Part shown: positions 53,535-62,388 of the stretch, in pieces
How positions within the stretch are numbered: the first letter of the stretch is position 1
Layout: each line of letters starts with the position of its first letter
DNA from: CAIYRG01 sp965247505
GTDB lineage: Bacteria; Pseudomonadota; Alphaproteobacteria; Micropepsales; Micropepsaceae
Reading direction: 5' to 3'
DNA: 64,000 nucleotides
Assembly: GCA_965247505.1 (NCBI GenBank)
Contig: OZ252020.1
Span: forward strand, 3,720,001-3,784,000
Notes under the pieces: model-generated
What the model saw: the letters and a program-made list of their open reading frames with translations, nothing else
The model's database searches: none
What the model was told of the DNA's origin: nothing
Position numbers and translations under genes: made by a program

Positions 53535-54319
53535 TATCTCTGGGTCCGGCCAAGCATCACCTCGACGCTTGTCCGCGCCGCGCGCGCAAGTTTTTCGCTT
53601 GTCTCCGGTGAAAGCGCGCGCGCATGCCCGTTCAGAAAAGAATAAACTTCGCTGACGGGTACCTTCGCGGATTTCGCCCATTGGGTGGCGCGGAGCCGGT
53701 TGGTGATCATAAAACCGCGAAGCGATTCGCGTTCATTAGCCGTATTGACGGCGCGTTTAGGGGCAGCGGCTTCGTGGATAAGTACGCTGGGGGTCGCGCG
53801 CGTTTTTGCGGGTACGTCGGCCGGATTCGATGTCGACGTTTTGCTCCTTGCTTTGAAACTGCCGCTCTTGCCGCCGGATTTGGAAATGACACGGACGGAT
53901 TCGATATGGGCGCTACGGTCCACCGCTTTCACCATGTCGTAGATTGTGAGCGCGGCGATGCTTGCAGCGGTCAGCGACTCCATCTCAACGCCTGTGGGTC
54001 CAGTCGTTTTTGCCGTCGCGACGATTCTAATCGCATGATCGTCTGACAGTGGTGCGAACTCGATTCCTGCATGGCTTAGGCCGAGCGGATGACACAGCGG
54101 AATAAGCTCGGATGTTTTTTTCGCCGCCATTATTCCAGCAAGACGCGCTGCGGCAAGAACGTCGCCCTTGGGTGCATCGCCGCTCATAACGAGCGTAAAA
54201 GCCTCTTCGGAAAGGAAGATTGTCGCTTCCGCGCCGGCTTCGCGTTCGGTGTCGGCTTTATCCGAAACGTCAACCATTTTTGCTTTGCCGTCTTTATCCA
54301 AATGGCTGAGCTTGCTCAT
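53534..54319 (-). CDS. moaC: Cyclic pyranopterin monophosphate synthase with a C-terminal HTH-like extension
   Basis: 261 residues; MoaC is normally about 160. Residues 1-158 are a complete MoaC: AAKKTSELIPLCHPL, TGPTGVEMESLTAASIAALTIYDMVKAVD, with Lys51, Asp128 and Lys131 at the catalytic positions. A Ser/Thr/Ala-rich linker (about 158-200) leads to residues 201-261, which look like a small helix-turn-helix fold (RGFMITNRLRATQWAKSAKV, PVSEVYSFLNGHARALSPET, SEKLARAARTSVEVML). The frame is continuous. The extension might bind DNA or protein; its role is not known. It lies between trpC and moeA with 4-base and 1-base overlaps. Confidence 0.92.
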   Translation of the reverse strand: MSKLSHLDKDGKAKMVDVSDKADTEREAGAEATIFLSEEAFTLVMSGDAPKGDVLAAARLAGIMAAKKTSELIPLCHPLGLSHAGIEFAPLSDDHAIRIVATAKTTGPTGVEMESLTAASIAALTIYDMVKAVDRSAHIESVRVISKSGGKSGSFKARSKTSTSNPADVPAKTRATPSVLIHEAAAPKRAVNTANERESLRGFMITNRLRATQWAKSAKVPVSEVYSFLNGHARALSPETSEKLARAARTSVEVMLGRTQR

Positions 54320-55125
54320 AAATTCACTCCGGCCAGCAGCTTAATTGTCGCCGCCTCGACATCATCCGCTCTCATCAGGCTTTCGCCTATGAGATAGCTT
54401 GAAATGCCGGCTCCCGCCAGGCGCATCAAATCTGCGCTGCTCGATAGCCCGCTTTCCGCAACCACATGGCACTCAGGTGGTATTTTTGGCTTCAACGCCA
54501 GCGAGGTTTCGATGTCGGTATGAAAGGTTTTCAAATCTCGGTTATTGATCCCGATGAGGGGCGCATTGAGAGATAGTGCGCGGTCGAGTTCGTCTTCATT
54601 GTGAATCTCCACCAGCGCATCCATCTTCCAGCCTTCGGCGGCCTCCATCAGCTCTTTTGCAGCTGTATCTGACAGCATTGCCATAATGACGAGAACGCAA
54701 TCAGCACCGATCGCCCGAGATTGCACGATCTGATAGGGATCGATCATGAAATCCTTGCGTAAGACGGGCAGGGACGTTGCGTTGCGTGCGGCCGGCAAAT
54801 CGTCTTTTGCACCTTGAAAGGATGGAGTGTCGGTCAATACGGAAAGACAGCTCGCACCGCCGCGCTCATAGGCGCGCCCAAGCTCGGGCGGATCGAAATC
54901 TTCGCGGATGATGCCTTTGGAAGGGCTTGCTTTCTTGATCTCGGCAATCAGCCCCGGGCGCTTGGCGTCTTTTGCAACAATGAGCGCTGCGCGGAAGCCT
55001 CGCGGCGGTGGAGCCTCACCGGCCTGGCGCATTTCCACGCGTAAAGGGCGCTCTTCTTTCGCTGCCGCAACTTCCCTCAGCTTGTAGTCGGCAATGCTGG
55101 AGAGAATGTCACTATCTGGTTTCAT
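54316..55125 (-). CDS. trpC: Indole-3-glycerol phosphate synthase
   Basis: 269 residues. It closes the indole ring of CdRP in tryptophan synthesis. TIM-barrel motifs: LIAEIKKASPSKGIIREDFDP, GASCLSVLTDTPSFQGAKDDL, VLRKDFMIDPYQI, LVEIHNEDEL, LIGINNRDLKTF and VAESGLSSSADLMRL. It overlaps moaC and trpD by 4 bases each, so the set trpG-trpD-trpC-moaC-moeA is probably one operon. Confidence 0.95.
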   Translation of the reverse strand: MKPDSDILSSIADYKLREVAAAKEERPLRVEMRQAGEAPPPRGFRAALIVAKDAKRPGLIAEIKKASPSKGIIREDFDPPELGRAYERGGASCLSVLTDTPSFQGAKDDLPAARNATSLPVLRKDFMIDPYQIVQSRAIGADCVLVIMAMLSDTAAKELMEAAEGWKMDALVEIHNEDELDRALSLNAPLIGINNRDLKTFHTDIETSLALKPKIPPECHVVAESGLSSSADLMRLAGAGISSYLIGESLMRADDVEAATIKLLAGVNL

Positions 55126-56150
55126 GCCGCGTAGCTGCGGGAGACTGCGCCAAGTTTGTCGAGTGCTTGTGTCGCTCCTCCGTTATCGATTGCCGCAGCG
55201 GCAAGCTGCGCCCCTTCACGCAAATTCTCGCATTTGTCGGCGATGAGAAGCGCGGCAGCGGCATTGAGAAGAACGATATCGCGAAAGGCGCCTTGCGCAC
55301 CGCCTAATGTGGCGCGGATTGCCGCAGCGTTTTCAGGCGGCGCCCCGCCCTTGATCTCCGATAAAGGCGCGCGCAAGAGCCCGGCTTTTTCCGGCATCAC
55401 CTCAAAGGTCCGAACGCTCCCATTTTCCAATGCCGCAACGATTGTCGAGCTGCCGATCGTAATTTCGTCGAGACCGTCCGAGCCGTGTACGACCCAGGCC
55501 TTCTCCGTGCCCAGGGCTTGCAATGTGTGGGCAAGCGGTTCGGTCCAGGCGGCGTCAAAGACACCAAGCAGCTGGCGCTTGACGCCGGCAGGGTTCGATA
55601 GCGGCCCTAATAGGTTGAAAATGGTGCGAAAGCCCAGCTCTTTTCGCACGGGGCCGACATGGCGCATCGCGGGATGATGGGTTTGCGCAAAAAGAAAACA
55701 CAGCCCGGCCTCAGCGAAACAAGCTTCTGCGCCGCCCTCTTTGAGAATAAGCGAAACACCTAAAGCTTCGAGCACGTCTGCTGCGCCGGTCCGCGAGGAC
55801 ATTGCGCGGTTGCCATGTTTGGCAACGGGCACGCCGCATGACGCAACCACAAAGGAGACCGCGGTAGAGATGTTCAATGTGCCCTGGTTGTCGCCGCCAG
55901 TGCCGCACAAATCGATCGCATTGTCCGGCGCCTCCACGCTCAACGCATGGCTACGCAAAGCGCGCGCGCCTCCGACAATCTCCTCGATGGCGGCACCGCG
56001 CATCGCCATGGCGGTGAGGATGGCGGCAATACGCGCGTCGCTCACATTGCCTTCCATCATGGCAGTGAAAACAAATGTCGAGTCTTCGGTGCTCAAACTT
56101 TCGCCAGCCGAAAGCCGCCTTAATATTGGTGCCAGAAGATCGTCGCTCAT
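55122..56150 (-). CDS. trpD: Anthranilate phosphoribosyltransferase
   Basis: 342 residues. It transfers phosphoribose from PRPP to anthranilate. DLCGTGGDNQGTLNISTAVS is the PRPP loop, and KHGNRAMSSRTGAADVLEALG, FLFAQTHHPAMRHVGPVR and RTIFNLLGPLSNPA follow. It overlaps trpC and trpG by 4 bases. Confidence 0.95.
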   Translation of the reverse strand: MSDDLLAPILRRLSAGESLSTEDSTFVFTAMMEGNVSDARIAAILTAMAMRGAAIEEIVGGARALRSHALSVEAPDNAIDLCGTGGDNQGTLNISTAVSFVVASCGVPVAKHGNRAMSSRTGAADVLEALGVSLILKEGGAEACFAEAGLCFLFAQTHHPAMRHVGPVRKELGFRTIFNLLGPLSNPAGVKRQLLGVFDAAWTEPLAHTLQALGTEKAWVVHGSDGLDEITIGSSTIVAALENGSVRTFEVMPEKAGLLRAPLSEIKGGAPPENAAAIRATLGGAQGAFRDIVLLNAAAALLIADKCENLREGAQLAAAAIDNGGATQALDKLGAVSRSYAA

Positions 56151-56731
56151 GCGGGGACGCTGTCCGGGGCAGCGGCTAGAAAGTTTTTCAAAATCGCGTG
56201 CCCATGTTCCGAAGCAATACTTTCGGGATGAAACTGAACACCGTGAACGGGATGGGTTTTATGCCTTATGCCCATGATGATGCCGTCATCAGTTTCTGCG
56301 GTAATCTCCAAGACCTCCGGCAAACTCTTCCGATCGACGACAAGCGAGTGATAGCGCGTTGCCTCAAATCCGTTTTCCAATCCGGCAAAGACGCTTTGAC
56401 CCGAATGGTGGATGCGAGAGAGTTTGCCGTGCATCGGGGTCGGCGCGCGCACAATCTTGCCGCCATAGGCCTGGCCGATGGATTGGTGCCCCAAGCAGAC
56501 ACCAAGAAGTGGAACCTTGCCGTCCGCTTTCGCGATGAGTTCGAGGCAAACTCCGGCGCGGTCCGGATCGCACGGCCCAGGCGAAATCACGATGGATTGC
56601 GGCTTTAAGGCCAGCGCTTCTGCCGCCCCAATCTGGTCGTTGCGCACGACCTGTACCTCCTCGCCAAGCTCTCCCAAATAATGAAAGAGGTTGTAGGTGA
56701 AGCTGTCGTAATTATCGATCAGAAGCAGCAT
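56147..56731 (-). CDS. trpG: Anthranilate synthase glutamine amidotransferase subunit
   Basis: 194 residues. It supplies ammonia from glutamine to TrpE. Class I amidotransferase motifs: LLIDNYDSFTYNL, ISPGPCDPDRAG, LLGVCLGHQSIGQAYGG with catalytic Cys79, and VQFHPESIASEHG. trpE, which usually precedes it, is not in the window. Unrecognised sequence and a nested pair of insertion sequences lie upstream. Confidence 0.95.
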   Translation of the reverse strand: MLLLIDNYDSFTYNLFHYLGELGEEVQVVRNDQIGAAEALALKPQSIVISPGPCDPDRAGVCLELIAKADGKVPLLGVCLGHQSIGQAYGGKIVRAPTPMHGKLSRIHHSGQSVFAGLENGFEATRYHSLVVDRKSLPEVLEITAETDDGIIMGIRHKTHPVHGVQFHPESIASEHGHAILKNFLAAAPDSVPA

Positions 56732-56980
56732 TTTCGCTCTAAGCCATTGTTTCTATTAATAACATGTTAGGAATATCCAGTTTGATACCCTCATCCATAC
56801 CCGCTTTTTTTTGTGCTGCCCCTTGGTCTCTAGCCGCTGACAGACATGAGGTTACGCTCATCGAACGGTCTGTCCTCATACTACTCTGAACTGCACGTCC
56901 ACTAACGTGAAATAAATAGTCCAAACGGATACCCAACTGCCAGCTCAGAAAGGTCTGTCCAGAGCCTTAAAGGGTAGGGT
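56732..56980. other. Unassigned sequence between trpG and ISb
   Basis: 249 bases with low coding character. A 65-codon frame on the minus strand (56739-56936) has no known signature. This stretch should contain the trpG promoter, but no convincing -35/-10 pair, attenuator or terminator was found. It could be the scar of a lost upstream gene. Confidence 0.4.
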
Positions 56981-57364
56981 TGTCTGACGTCAGCGCCTTT
57001 GGGACGAATTGAGGTAATTGCATAACGGAGGATTTCTGGCTCATCGTAGTGACCGAAGGGAACGAAGATGAGACAGAAATCAATGAGCAAGAACGACCCG
57101 GCGGAGAGAACGGTTCGGGATATTCGGCGCAAGACACGCAAGCAGTATACGGCTGAGGAGAAGATCCGGATCGTGGTGTCGGGCCTGCGCGGCGAGGAGA
57201 GCATCGCCGCCTTGTGCCGCCGCGAGGGCATCGCTGAGGGTCTGTATTACAGCTGGTCGAAAGAGTTTTTGGAAGCGGGCAAGAAGCGGCTCGTCGGCGA
57301 CACCGGGCGCCAAGCGACCTCGGGCGAGGTTAAACTGGACCCATCCAGGAAAAGTGGAGGCGCC

Positions 57365-58237
57365 CTACACCGTTTGCATTGCTTCTGCCTCGAATTTGAC
57401 GGGGCTTGTGAAGTCCCGCGTCGAGAGCCGACGGACTGGATTATAGAACCCGTCGATGTATCCGGCTATGGCAGTTTCAGCTTGGCTTCTTGACATGAAC
57501 ACAGTCCTGCAGATCAGTTCTGACTTGATGGTTTTGAAGAAGGTCTCGACGACGGCGTTATCATAGCAATTTCCCTTACCGCTCATTGAGGCGAGGAAAC
57601 CGAGTTCACCGAGGCGCGCCTGGTATGCGTCTGAGCAGTACTGGCTTCCCCGATCGCTATGGTGGATCACACCGGCGCCAGGTTGGCGCAGCCCGATAGC
57701 ACGGTTAAGCGCCCTGAGCGGCAGGTCGCTGGTCATGCGAGCGCCCACGGCCCAGCCGATGACGCGCCGGGAGTAGAGGTCGAGCATGACGGCCAGGTAC
57801 AGCCAGCCCTGTGCCGTCCAGATATAGCTGATGTCAGCAGCCCATTTCTCGTTGGGTGCCTCGGCGGAGAAGTTCTGGTCGAGAAGGTTCGATGCGACGG
57901 CCTTGTTGTGCTGGCTGTCCGTCGTCTTTTTGAACTTCTGTTTCCGTTTTGGAGACAACCCATTTCCCCGCATCAGCCGAGCCACCCTATGGCGTCCAAC
58001 CTCGATCCCATTCTCGGCAAGCTCGTGATGGACCCGCTCTGCACCGTAGCTCTCGCGGCTGCGCCGAAAGGCTGCCCGGACATGGGCGAGTAGAACCATG
58101 TCATCGAGCTGTCGCTGGCTTGGGCCGCGATTGCGCCAAGCGTAGAAGCCTGAGACGCTGACCTGCAGCAGTCTGCACAGGCGGAATATCGGCATCGCCA
58201 ACCCGGCCCTCTCCGCGTCGATGAACCGGAACCTCAT
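57365..58237 (-). CDS. ISa orfB (copy 4), DDE transposase
   Basis: 290 residues, open frame with Asp135, Asp195 and Glu231. Differences from copy 2 include Trp243 to Cys (shared with copy 5) and RRLSTRDFTSP near the end (Arg shared with copy 3). Confidence 0.88.
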   Translation of the reverse strand: MRFRFIDAERAGLAMPIFRLCRLLQVSVSGFYAWRNRGPSQRQLDDMVLLAHVRAAFRRSRESYGAERVHHELAENGIEVGRHRVARLMRGNGLSPKRKQKFKKTTDSQHNKAVASNLLDQNFSAEAPNEKWAADISYIWTAQGWLYLAVMLDLYSRRVIGWAVGARMTSDLPLRALNRAIGLRQPGAGVIHHSDRGSQYCSDAYQARLGELGFLASMSGKGNCYDNAVVETFFKTIKSELICRTVFMSRSQAETAIAGYIDGFYNPVRRLSTRDFTSPVKFEAEAMQTV

Positions 58238-58271
58238 CGACTTTCCCTGGCGAAGAAGGCCAGCGCTTTTT

Positions 58272-58529
58272 TTAGGAGATCACGTTCCTGACGGGCCAGA
58301 TCACGCTCTCGGCGTAGACGGGTAATCTCCTTCGCTGCATCCTCATGCGGACCGGAAAGCAAATCCTCCTCACGCAATTCTGCGACCCAGCGGCCGAGCG
58401 CGCTGACGCTGATCCAAGATCTCCTGCTATCTGCCGCTGCCTGCGCCCGCTCGTCTGTAAAAGACGGACGGCTTCTTCCTTGAAGGCCCGATCAAACCGC
58501 CGGCCCTTGTTCCCATTCTGCTTCGACAT
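58272..58529 (-). pseudogene. ISa orfA (copy 4), frameshifted
   Basis: Same one-base deletion after RQIAGDLG as in copy 3, giving the same altered 3' reading (SASARSAAG). Confidence 0.85.
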
Positions 58530-58696
58530 TTGCACCTCCTGCGATCAAAATCCTATCGCAGGACGTCTCCACTTTCGTCAGCAGGGTCCAAAGGCCTGCG
58601 CCAGGAGATGCGCGACTTGAAGGAGTTGGTCGCCGAACTGTCGCTGGAGAACCGTCTTCTCAAAAAAAATATGATCGGGCATGGGGGAGGCGAGGA

Positions 58697-59677
58697 ATGA
58701 GGTATCCCGCATCCGAGAAGCTGGAGATCATCCGCCTGGTCGAGCAGTCCCACCTGGGCGTCGGGTCCACTTTGGACAAGCTGGGCATTCCGAAGACCAC
58801 CTTTTATCGCTGGTACGATCGCTTTCTGGCCTTTGGCGACGCCGGTCTTGAGGATCGCAACAGCAGCCCGGGCCGGATGTGGAACCGGATCCCGGATGAT
58901 GTCCGGGGGCAGATCATCGATCTTGCCCTGGAGGAGACGCAACTGTCGCCCCGGGAACTGGCCGTCAGGTTTACGGACACCAGGGGCTACTTTGTCTCGG
59001 AAGCCTCGGTTTACCGGCTTCTCAAGGCCCACGGCCTGATCACCAGCCCCGCTTTCGTGGTCATCAAGGCAGCCGATGAGTTCCGCGACAAGACCACGGC
59101 GCCGAACCAGCTGTGGCAGACCGACTTCACCTATCTCAAGGTCATCGGCTGGGGCTGGTTTTACCTGTCGACCATCCTGGACGACTATTCCCGCTACATC
59201 ATTGCTTGGAAGCTCTGCACCAACATGACGGCGGACGATGTGACGGCAACACTGAAGTTGGCGCTAGAAGCCTCAGGCTGCAATCGCGCCAATGTCGTCC
59301 ACAAGCCGAGGCTGCTCAGCGACAACGGCTCGTCCTATATCTCCGGCGATCTGGCTGAATGGCTCGAGGACCACGGTATGGATCACGTTCGGGGCGCACC
59401 GTATCACCCGCAAACCCAGGGCAAGATCGAGCGCTGGCATCAAACGCTGAAGAACCGGATCCTGCTTGAAAATTATTATCTACCCGGCGATCTCGAAAAC
59501 CAGATCAGCGCCTTCGTCGATCACTACAACAACCAACGCTACCACGAGAGCATCGGCAACGTAACTCCAGCCGACGCCTACTTTGGACGCCACACCGCCA
59601 TCATCGAAAAGAGAAAAAGGATCAAAAAACTGACCACCCAAAACCGCCGCTTGAACCATCAACGCCAAGCGGCTTAA
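58697..59677 (+). CDS. ISb orfB, IS3-family DDE transposase
   Basis: 326 residues, intact. N-terminal HTH region (LEIIRLVEQSHLGVGSTLDK, GIPKTTFYRWYDRF), HTH_21-like middle (LSPRELAVRFTDTRGYFVSE, ASVYRLLKAHGL), then the rve core: QTDFTYLKVIGWGWFYLSTI (first Asp), LLSDNGSSYIS (second Asp) and QTQGKIERWHQTLKNRI (Glu). It ends in a basic tail. Its partner orfA is broken by ISa. Confidence 0.9.
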   Translation: MRYPASEKLEIIRLVEQSHLGVGSTLDKLGIPKTTFYRWYDRFLAFGDAGLEDRNSSPGRMWNRIPDDVRGQIIDLALEETQLSPRELAVRFTDTRGYFVSEASVYRLLKAHGLITSPAFVVIKAADEFRDKTTAPNQLWQTDFTYLKVIGWGWFYLSTILDDYSRYIIAWKLCTNMTADDVTATLKLALEASGCNRANVVHKPRLLSDNGSSYISGDLAEWLEDHGMDHVRGAPYHPQTQGKIERWHQTLKNRILLENYYLPGDLENQISAFVDHYNNQRYHESIGNVTPADAYFGRHTAIIEKRKRIKKLTTQNRRLNHQRQAA

Positions 59678-59751
59678 CATCAAACAAAGATGAGCCAGAT
59701 CCTCCCTTATGAAACACGCTCAACAGTCCCATTTGTTTTGATGACGGACAG

Positions 59752-60222
59752 GTAGGGTAGGCGAACCGCACGGAGTATTTTCAACGAATATCATTTTCAT
59801 TCAGCAGGTTACACGCTCAAAACAGTGTCTTTTCAGGCAGTGTACCTCACCAAATCCCCACTATAGGCGTGTATTCACGGGCCAACGGAGACAAGCCCCT
59901 TTAGCGTGGGGCAAAACTTGATTGAGTAAGGGTGCGCGTTACCTAGCCTAGTCTGCCTATAGAGCTTCAGCCTACTACAAAACGTTCAGGACGGCCCTTC
60001 CCCAGCCTATGTCACCGCGACAAGCTGACGCCCTAGGAAACGGGGGGCTCCATGAACCTCAAAGACGGCCAGACGCTTCTCGCAATCGCGTTCATCTTCG
60101 CCACGACAGATTGCTACTTCAAAATGTCAGCGCACGGAAACATTCTTAGCCATCGGTTTGATCTCCCTTTGAGAACACCCCCGGCCAGGCGCCGTGTTTA
60201 TTTATGACCCAGTCGATCCTTT
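59752..60222. other. Unassigned sequence between ISb and IS1595
   Basis: 471 bases without a supported gene. A short frame of 51 codons from ATG 60052 (MNLKDGQTLLAIAFIFATTD) has a G-rich upstream stretch but no known signature and is not called. No tRNA, repeat or terminator was recognised. GATCCTTT at 60215-60222 is the target duplication of the next element. Confidence 0.4.
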
Positions 60223-61327
60223 CTTGCCTATCCGGTTTACACCCACACACACTAGGGCTAGAATGGGCGCAAACCGGATATAGGGGAGCGCGCCATGGAT
60301 GTTCTCGACCGCGCCGATCTCCCATTCCCGCATTCGCTACCCGAGTTCCAGCGACTTTTCCCCGATGATGCGGCCTGCGCCGCCTACCTGGAGAAAGCCC
60401 GCTGGGGAGACGGCTTTGCCTGCCCGCACTGCGGAACGGCGGGAGAGCCGTTCCACTTTGAAAACCGCCCTGGCGTCCTGCGCTGCCGCAAGTGCCGCCA
60501 GAACACCGGGCTGACGGTGGGAACAGTGATGGAGCGTAGCCACACTCCGCTGAACGTCTGGTTCTGGGCCGCTTATCTGGTCGCCAGTCAGACGCCCGGC
60601 ATGTCCGCCGTGCAGTTTCAGCGGCAACTTGGTCTTTCGCGCTACGAGACGGCCTTTCAAATTCTCCACAAGCTCCGCTCGGGCATGGTGCGGCCCAACC
60701 AAGACAGGATCGGTGGACAGCCCAAGAACCATGTTGAGGTGGACGAAACCTGGGTTGGCGGGCGAACGCGTAGGGAAGGCCGTGGTGTTCACCACAAGGT
60801 TCCCGTCTCCTGTGCCATCGAGGTGCGTCATCGAAAGCCGGGCACCAAGCTCGACAACCGGAAAGACGGACGCTATGCCGGACGCGTTCGGCTCGCCGTC
60901 ATGCTCGACCGTAGCGCCGAGTCGCTCTGTGGGTTCGTCGAGAGCACCGGCGCGCCGGGATCGCTGATCGTTACTGACGATTGGAGCGGCTATGCTGGCC
61001 TCGGTAAGCGCGGCTATGAGCACTTCGCTGTTGCCGAGTGTGGTGATCCAGAGGTTGCCGAGCAATACCTGCCGATCATCCATCTGGTTTTCGCCAACCT
61101 GAAGACGTGGCTGATCGGGATCCACCACGGCGTTAGCCACCAGCACCTACAAGCCTACCTCAACGAGTTCACCTTCCGCTTCAACAGGCGGTTCTACCCG
61201 TTCAACGCCTTCCGCTCATTGCTCGGCATCGCGGGCGACACCTCTGCTCCAACCTATGCCGAGCTTTACTCGGGAGAGTGGCGGCACCCTACATGTAGCG
61301 GTCATGGGCGTTAACCGGATAGGCAAG
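60223..61327 (+). mobile_element. IS1595-family insertion sequence, 1105 bases, apparently intact
   Basis: Perfect 15-base terminal inverted repeats: CTTGCCTATCCGGTT (60223-60237) and AACCGGATAGGCAAG (61313-61327). Perfect 8-base target duplication GATCCTTT (60215-60222 and 61328-61335). One full transposase gene whose stop codon overlaps the right repeat. The perfect repeats suggest a recent insertion. Confidence 0.95.
60295..61314 (+). CDS. IS1595-family (ISXO2-like) transposase
   Basis: 339 residues with AGGGGAGCG before the ATG. N-terminal zinc ribbon (Cys43, Cys46, Cys64, Cys67: CPHC...CRKC). Then the ISXO2-like DDE domain: NHVEVDETWVGGRTRREGRG (first Asp), LIVTDDWSGYAGL (second Asp) and IIHLVFANLKTWLIGIHHGV, where the family often has Asn or His in place of Glu. 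The C-terminal FNRRFYPFNAFRSLLG is typical. Confidence 0.93.
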   Translation: MDVLDRADLPFPHSLPEFQRLFPDDAACAAYLEKARWGDGFACPHCGTAGEPFHFENRPGVLRCRKCRQNTGLTVGTVMERSHTPLNVWFWAAYLVASQTPGMSAVQFQRQLGLSRYETAFQILHKLRSGMVRPNQDRIGGQPKNHVEVDETWVGGRTRREGRGVHHKVPVSCAIEVRHRKPGTKLDNRKDGRYAGRVRLAVMLDRSAESLCGFVESTGAPGSLIVTDDWSGYAGLGKRGYEHFAVAECGDPEVAEQYLPIIHLVFANLKTWLIGIHHGVSHQHLQAYLNEFTFRFNRRFYPFNAFRSLLGIAGDTSAPTYAELYSGEWRHPTCSGHGR

Positions 61328-61375
61328 GATCCTTTTTAAAAGCCAGGTTGTTTTACCACGATTGGAATCTTTTCC

Positions 61376-61582
61376 TTAAGCGCCCAATTCTTCCGACCTG
61401 AGTTCTGCAAATATTTTTTTCCATGAGCGAGGCGGCAAATGGCAGATATTGTCTTCGTTCACAAATGCACATTTCCTCTCGGTGCTGTGATTCTTGCAGA
61501 TGTCGGGATTGGAGTGCCGACATCCCAGGGTCTGAAACTCCGTGTCGAGTGCGGATAGAGAGCGTCTTTGGTCAATCTTCAA
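61376..61582 (-). CDS. Small Cys/His-rich protein coupled to the type ISP remnant
   Basis: 68 residues from a TTG at 61582 that overlaps the TGA of the upstream gene, so it was probably co-translated with it. The centre is GCRHSNPDICKNHSTERKCA followed by FVNEDNICHLPPRSWKKIF: four Cys and several His spaced as in a small zinc-binding module. I do not know a named family. Its position suggests a partner of a restriction-modification system, which is inference. Confidence 0.6.
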   Translation of the reverse strand: MKIDQRRSLSALDTEFQTLGCRHSNPDICKNHSTERKCAFVNEDNICHLPPRSWKKIFAELRSEELGA

Positions 61583-62388
61583 TTTGCGGTTCCAGACTTG
61601 CTATCAGCAAACGCCCCAGGCCAGCCGCCGTGCTGTTCGATGACCAAGTCTATCTCCTTCATCAGGCGGATGGTCTCGGAAAGAGCCACGATGATCTTCT
61701 GGTAATGGGCGATGTCATCTGCCGATAACGTCCGACCCTTGCGGTCCTTGAGCCACTTGTGACAGACCTGATAGCCACCGATGTGAAAGTTCCACACATC
61801 CTCACGCGCCTCCCTGAAGCTGGCGGTCAGCGCCTTGTCTACCCATACGGTGTTCTGCGACCACGAGACCTTCTCAACCTCGGGATTGCGGGGGCCGATG
61901 AACTCGGTTATGGGCTTGGCGAGTTTGGGCGATTCAAGCAGGTGCAGGGCGGTGAGCTCGCTGCCGAGCCCGGCCAGCGCGCGAAAAAGCACTTCATTTC
62001 CGGTCAACGGCAGGCGCAGAAAATCTATCTTCAAGAACTCCCCGTAGCGACTTCGGTAGCTGGGGCTGTGAAAAACCGCGTAGGCGTAGTGGAGGACGTC
62101 TTCGGGAGTCAGACCTCGGGGCAGACCGTGCTTACGCTCCTGTGGTAAGTTCAGCTGTTGTGCGATTGCCCGAAGAAACTCAGGGTTAAGCCGACATTCC
62201 CCAGATGACATCCAAATTCGCGGAAATCGTACCACGGCCCCATCTCCAAGGGAACTCTGTTCCCATTGCAGCCATCCGATGACATGATTTTGGTAATCGG
62301 CCAGCGCGTGGAAGGCCATTTGGTCGTTTCTCTTGCCATCCAGACACACCTCTCGTGTCGCAATCTCCTTGCCGTCGATTCCCTCGGC
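61579..62388 (-). pseudogene. 3' end of a type ISP restriction-modification gene
   Basis: The readable frame (GTG 62349 or open from 62388) gives the C-terminal target-recognition part of type ISP enzymes: RGLTPEDVLHYAYAVFHSPS, YGEFLKIDFLRLPLTGNEVL, LTALHLLESPKLAKPITEFI, GRTLSADDIAHYQKII and EIDLVIEQHGGWPGAF. The nuclease, helicase and methyltransferase domains (over 1000 residues in the family) are missing. The 5' side is cut off where IS1380-type sequence begins near 62389. Exactly where the enzyme sequence starts is uncertain. A non-functional relic. Confidence 0.78.

Larger units (their letters stand above)
57336..58590 (-). mobile_element. ISa copy 4, 1255 bases, minus strand, inside ISb
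   Basis: Complete ends on both sides; the flanks AAC (57333-57335) and AAG (58591-58593) are an imperfect 3-base target duplication. The orfA one-base deletion is the same as in copy 3, so it is probably unable to make OrfAB. Confidence 0.92.
57068..58700 (+). pseudogene. ISb orfA, split by ISa copy 4
   Basis: 57068-57335 gives an IS3-type OrfA start (RRKTRKQYTAEEKIRIVVSG, SIAALCRREGIAEGLYYSWS). After ISa, 58594-58700 gives LRQEMRDLKELVAELSLENR and LLKKNMIGHGGGEE. Joining the two minus one 3-base duplication gives 375 bases in a single frame (124 residues). The A8 run in its 3' part would be the frameshift site. Confidence 0.85.
56981..59751 (+). mobile_element. ISb, IS3-family element, interrupted by ISa copy 4
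   Basis: The left end TGTCTGACGTCA...TTGGGAC...TTGAG...CATAACGGAGGAT aligns with the complement of the right end (TGTCCGTCATCA...TGGGAC...TTGAG...CATAAGGGAGGAT), giving imperfect terminal repeats of over 50 bases. GGT at 56978-56980 and 59752-59754 is a possible 3-base target duplication. Without ISa the element is about 1.5 kb, with orfA and orfB overlapping at ATGA. Confidence 0.8.

Noticed and set aside
56739..56936. 65-codon minus-strand frame upstream of trpG
   Set aside because: No ribosome site or signature; kept only as unassigned sequence.
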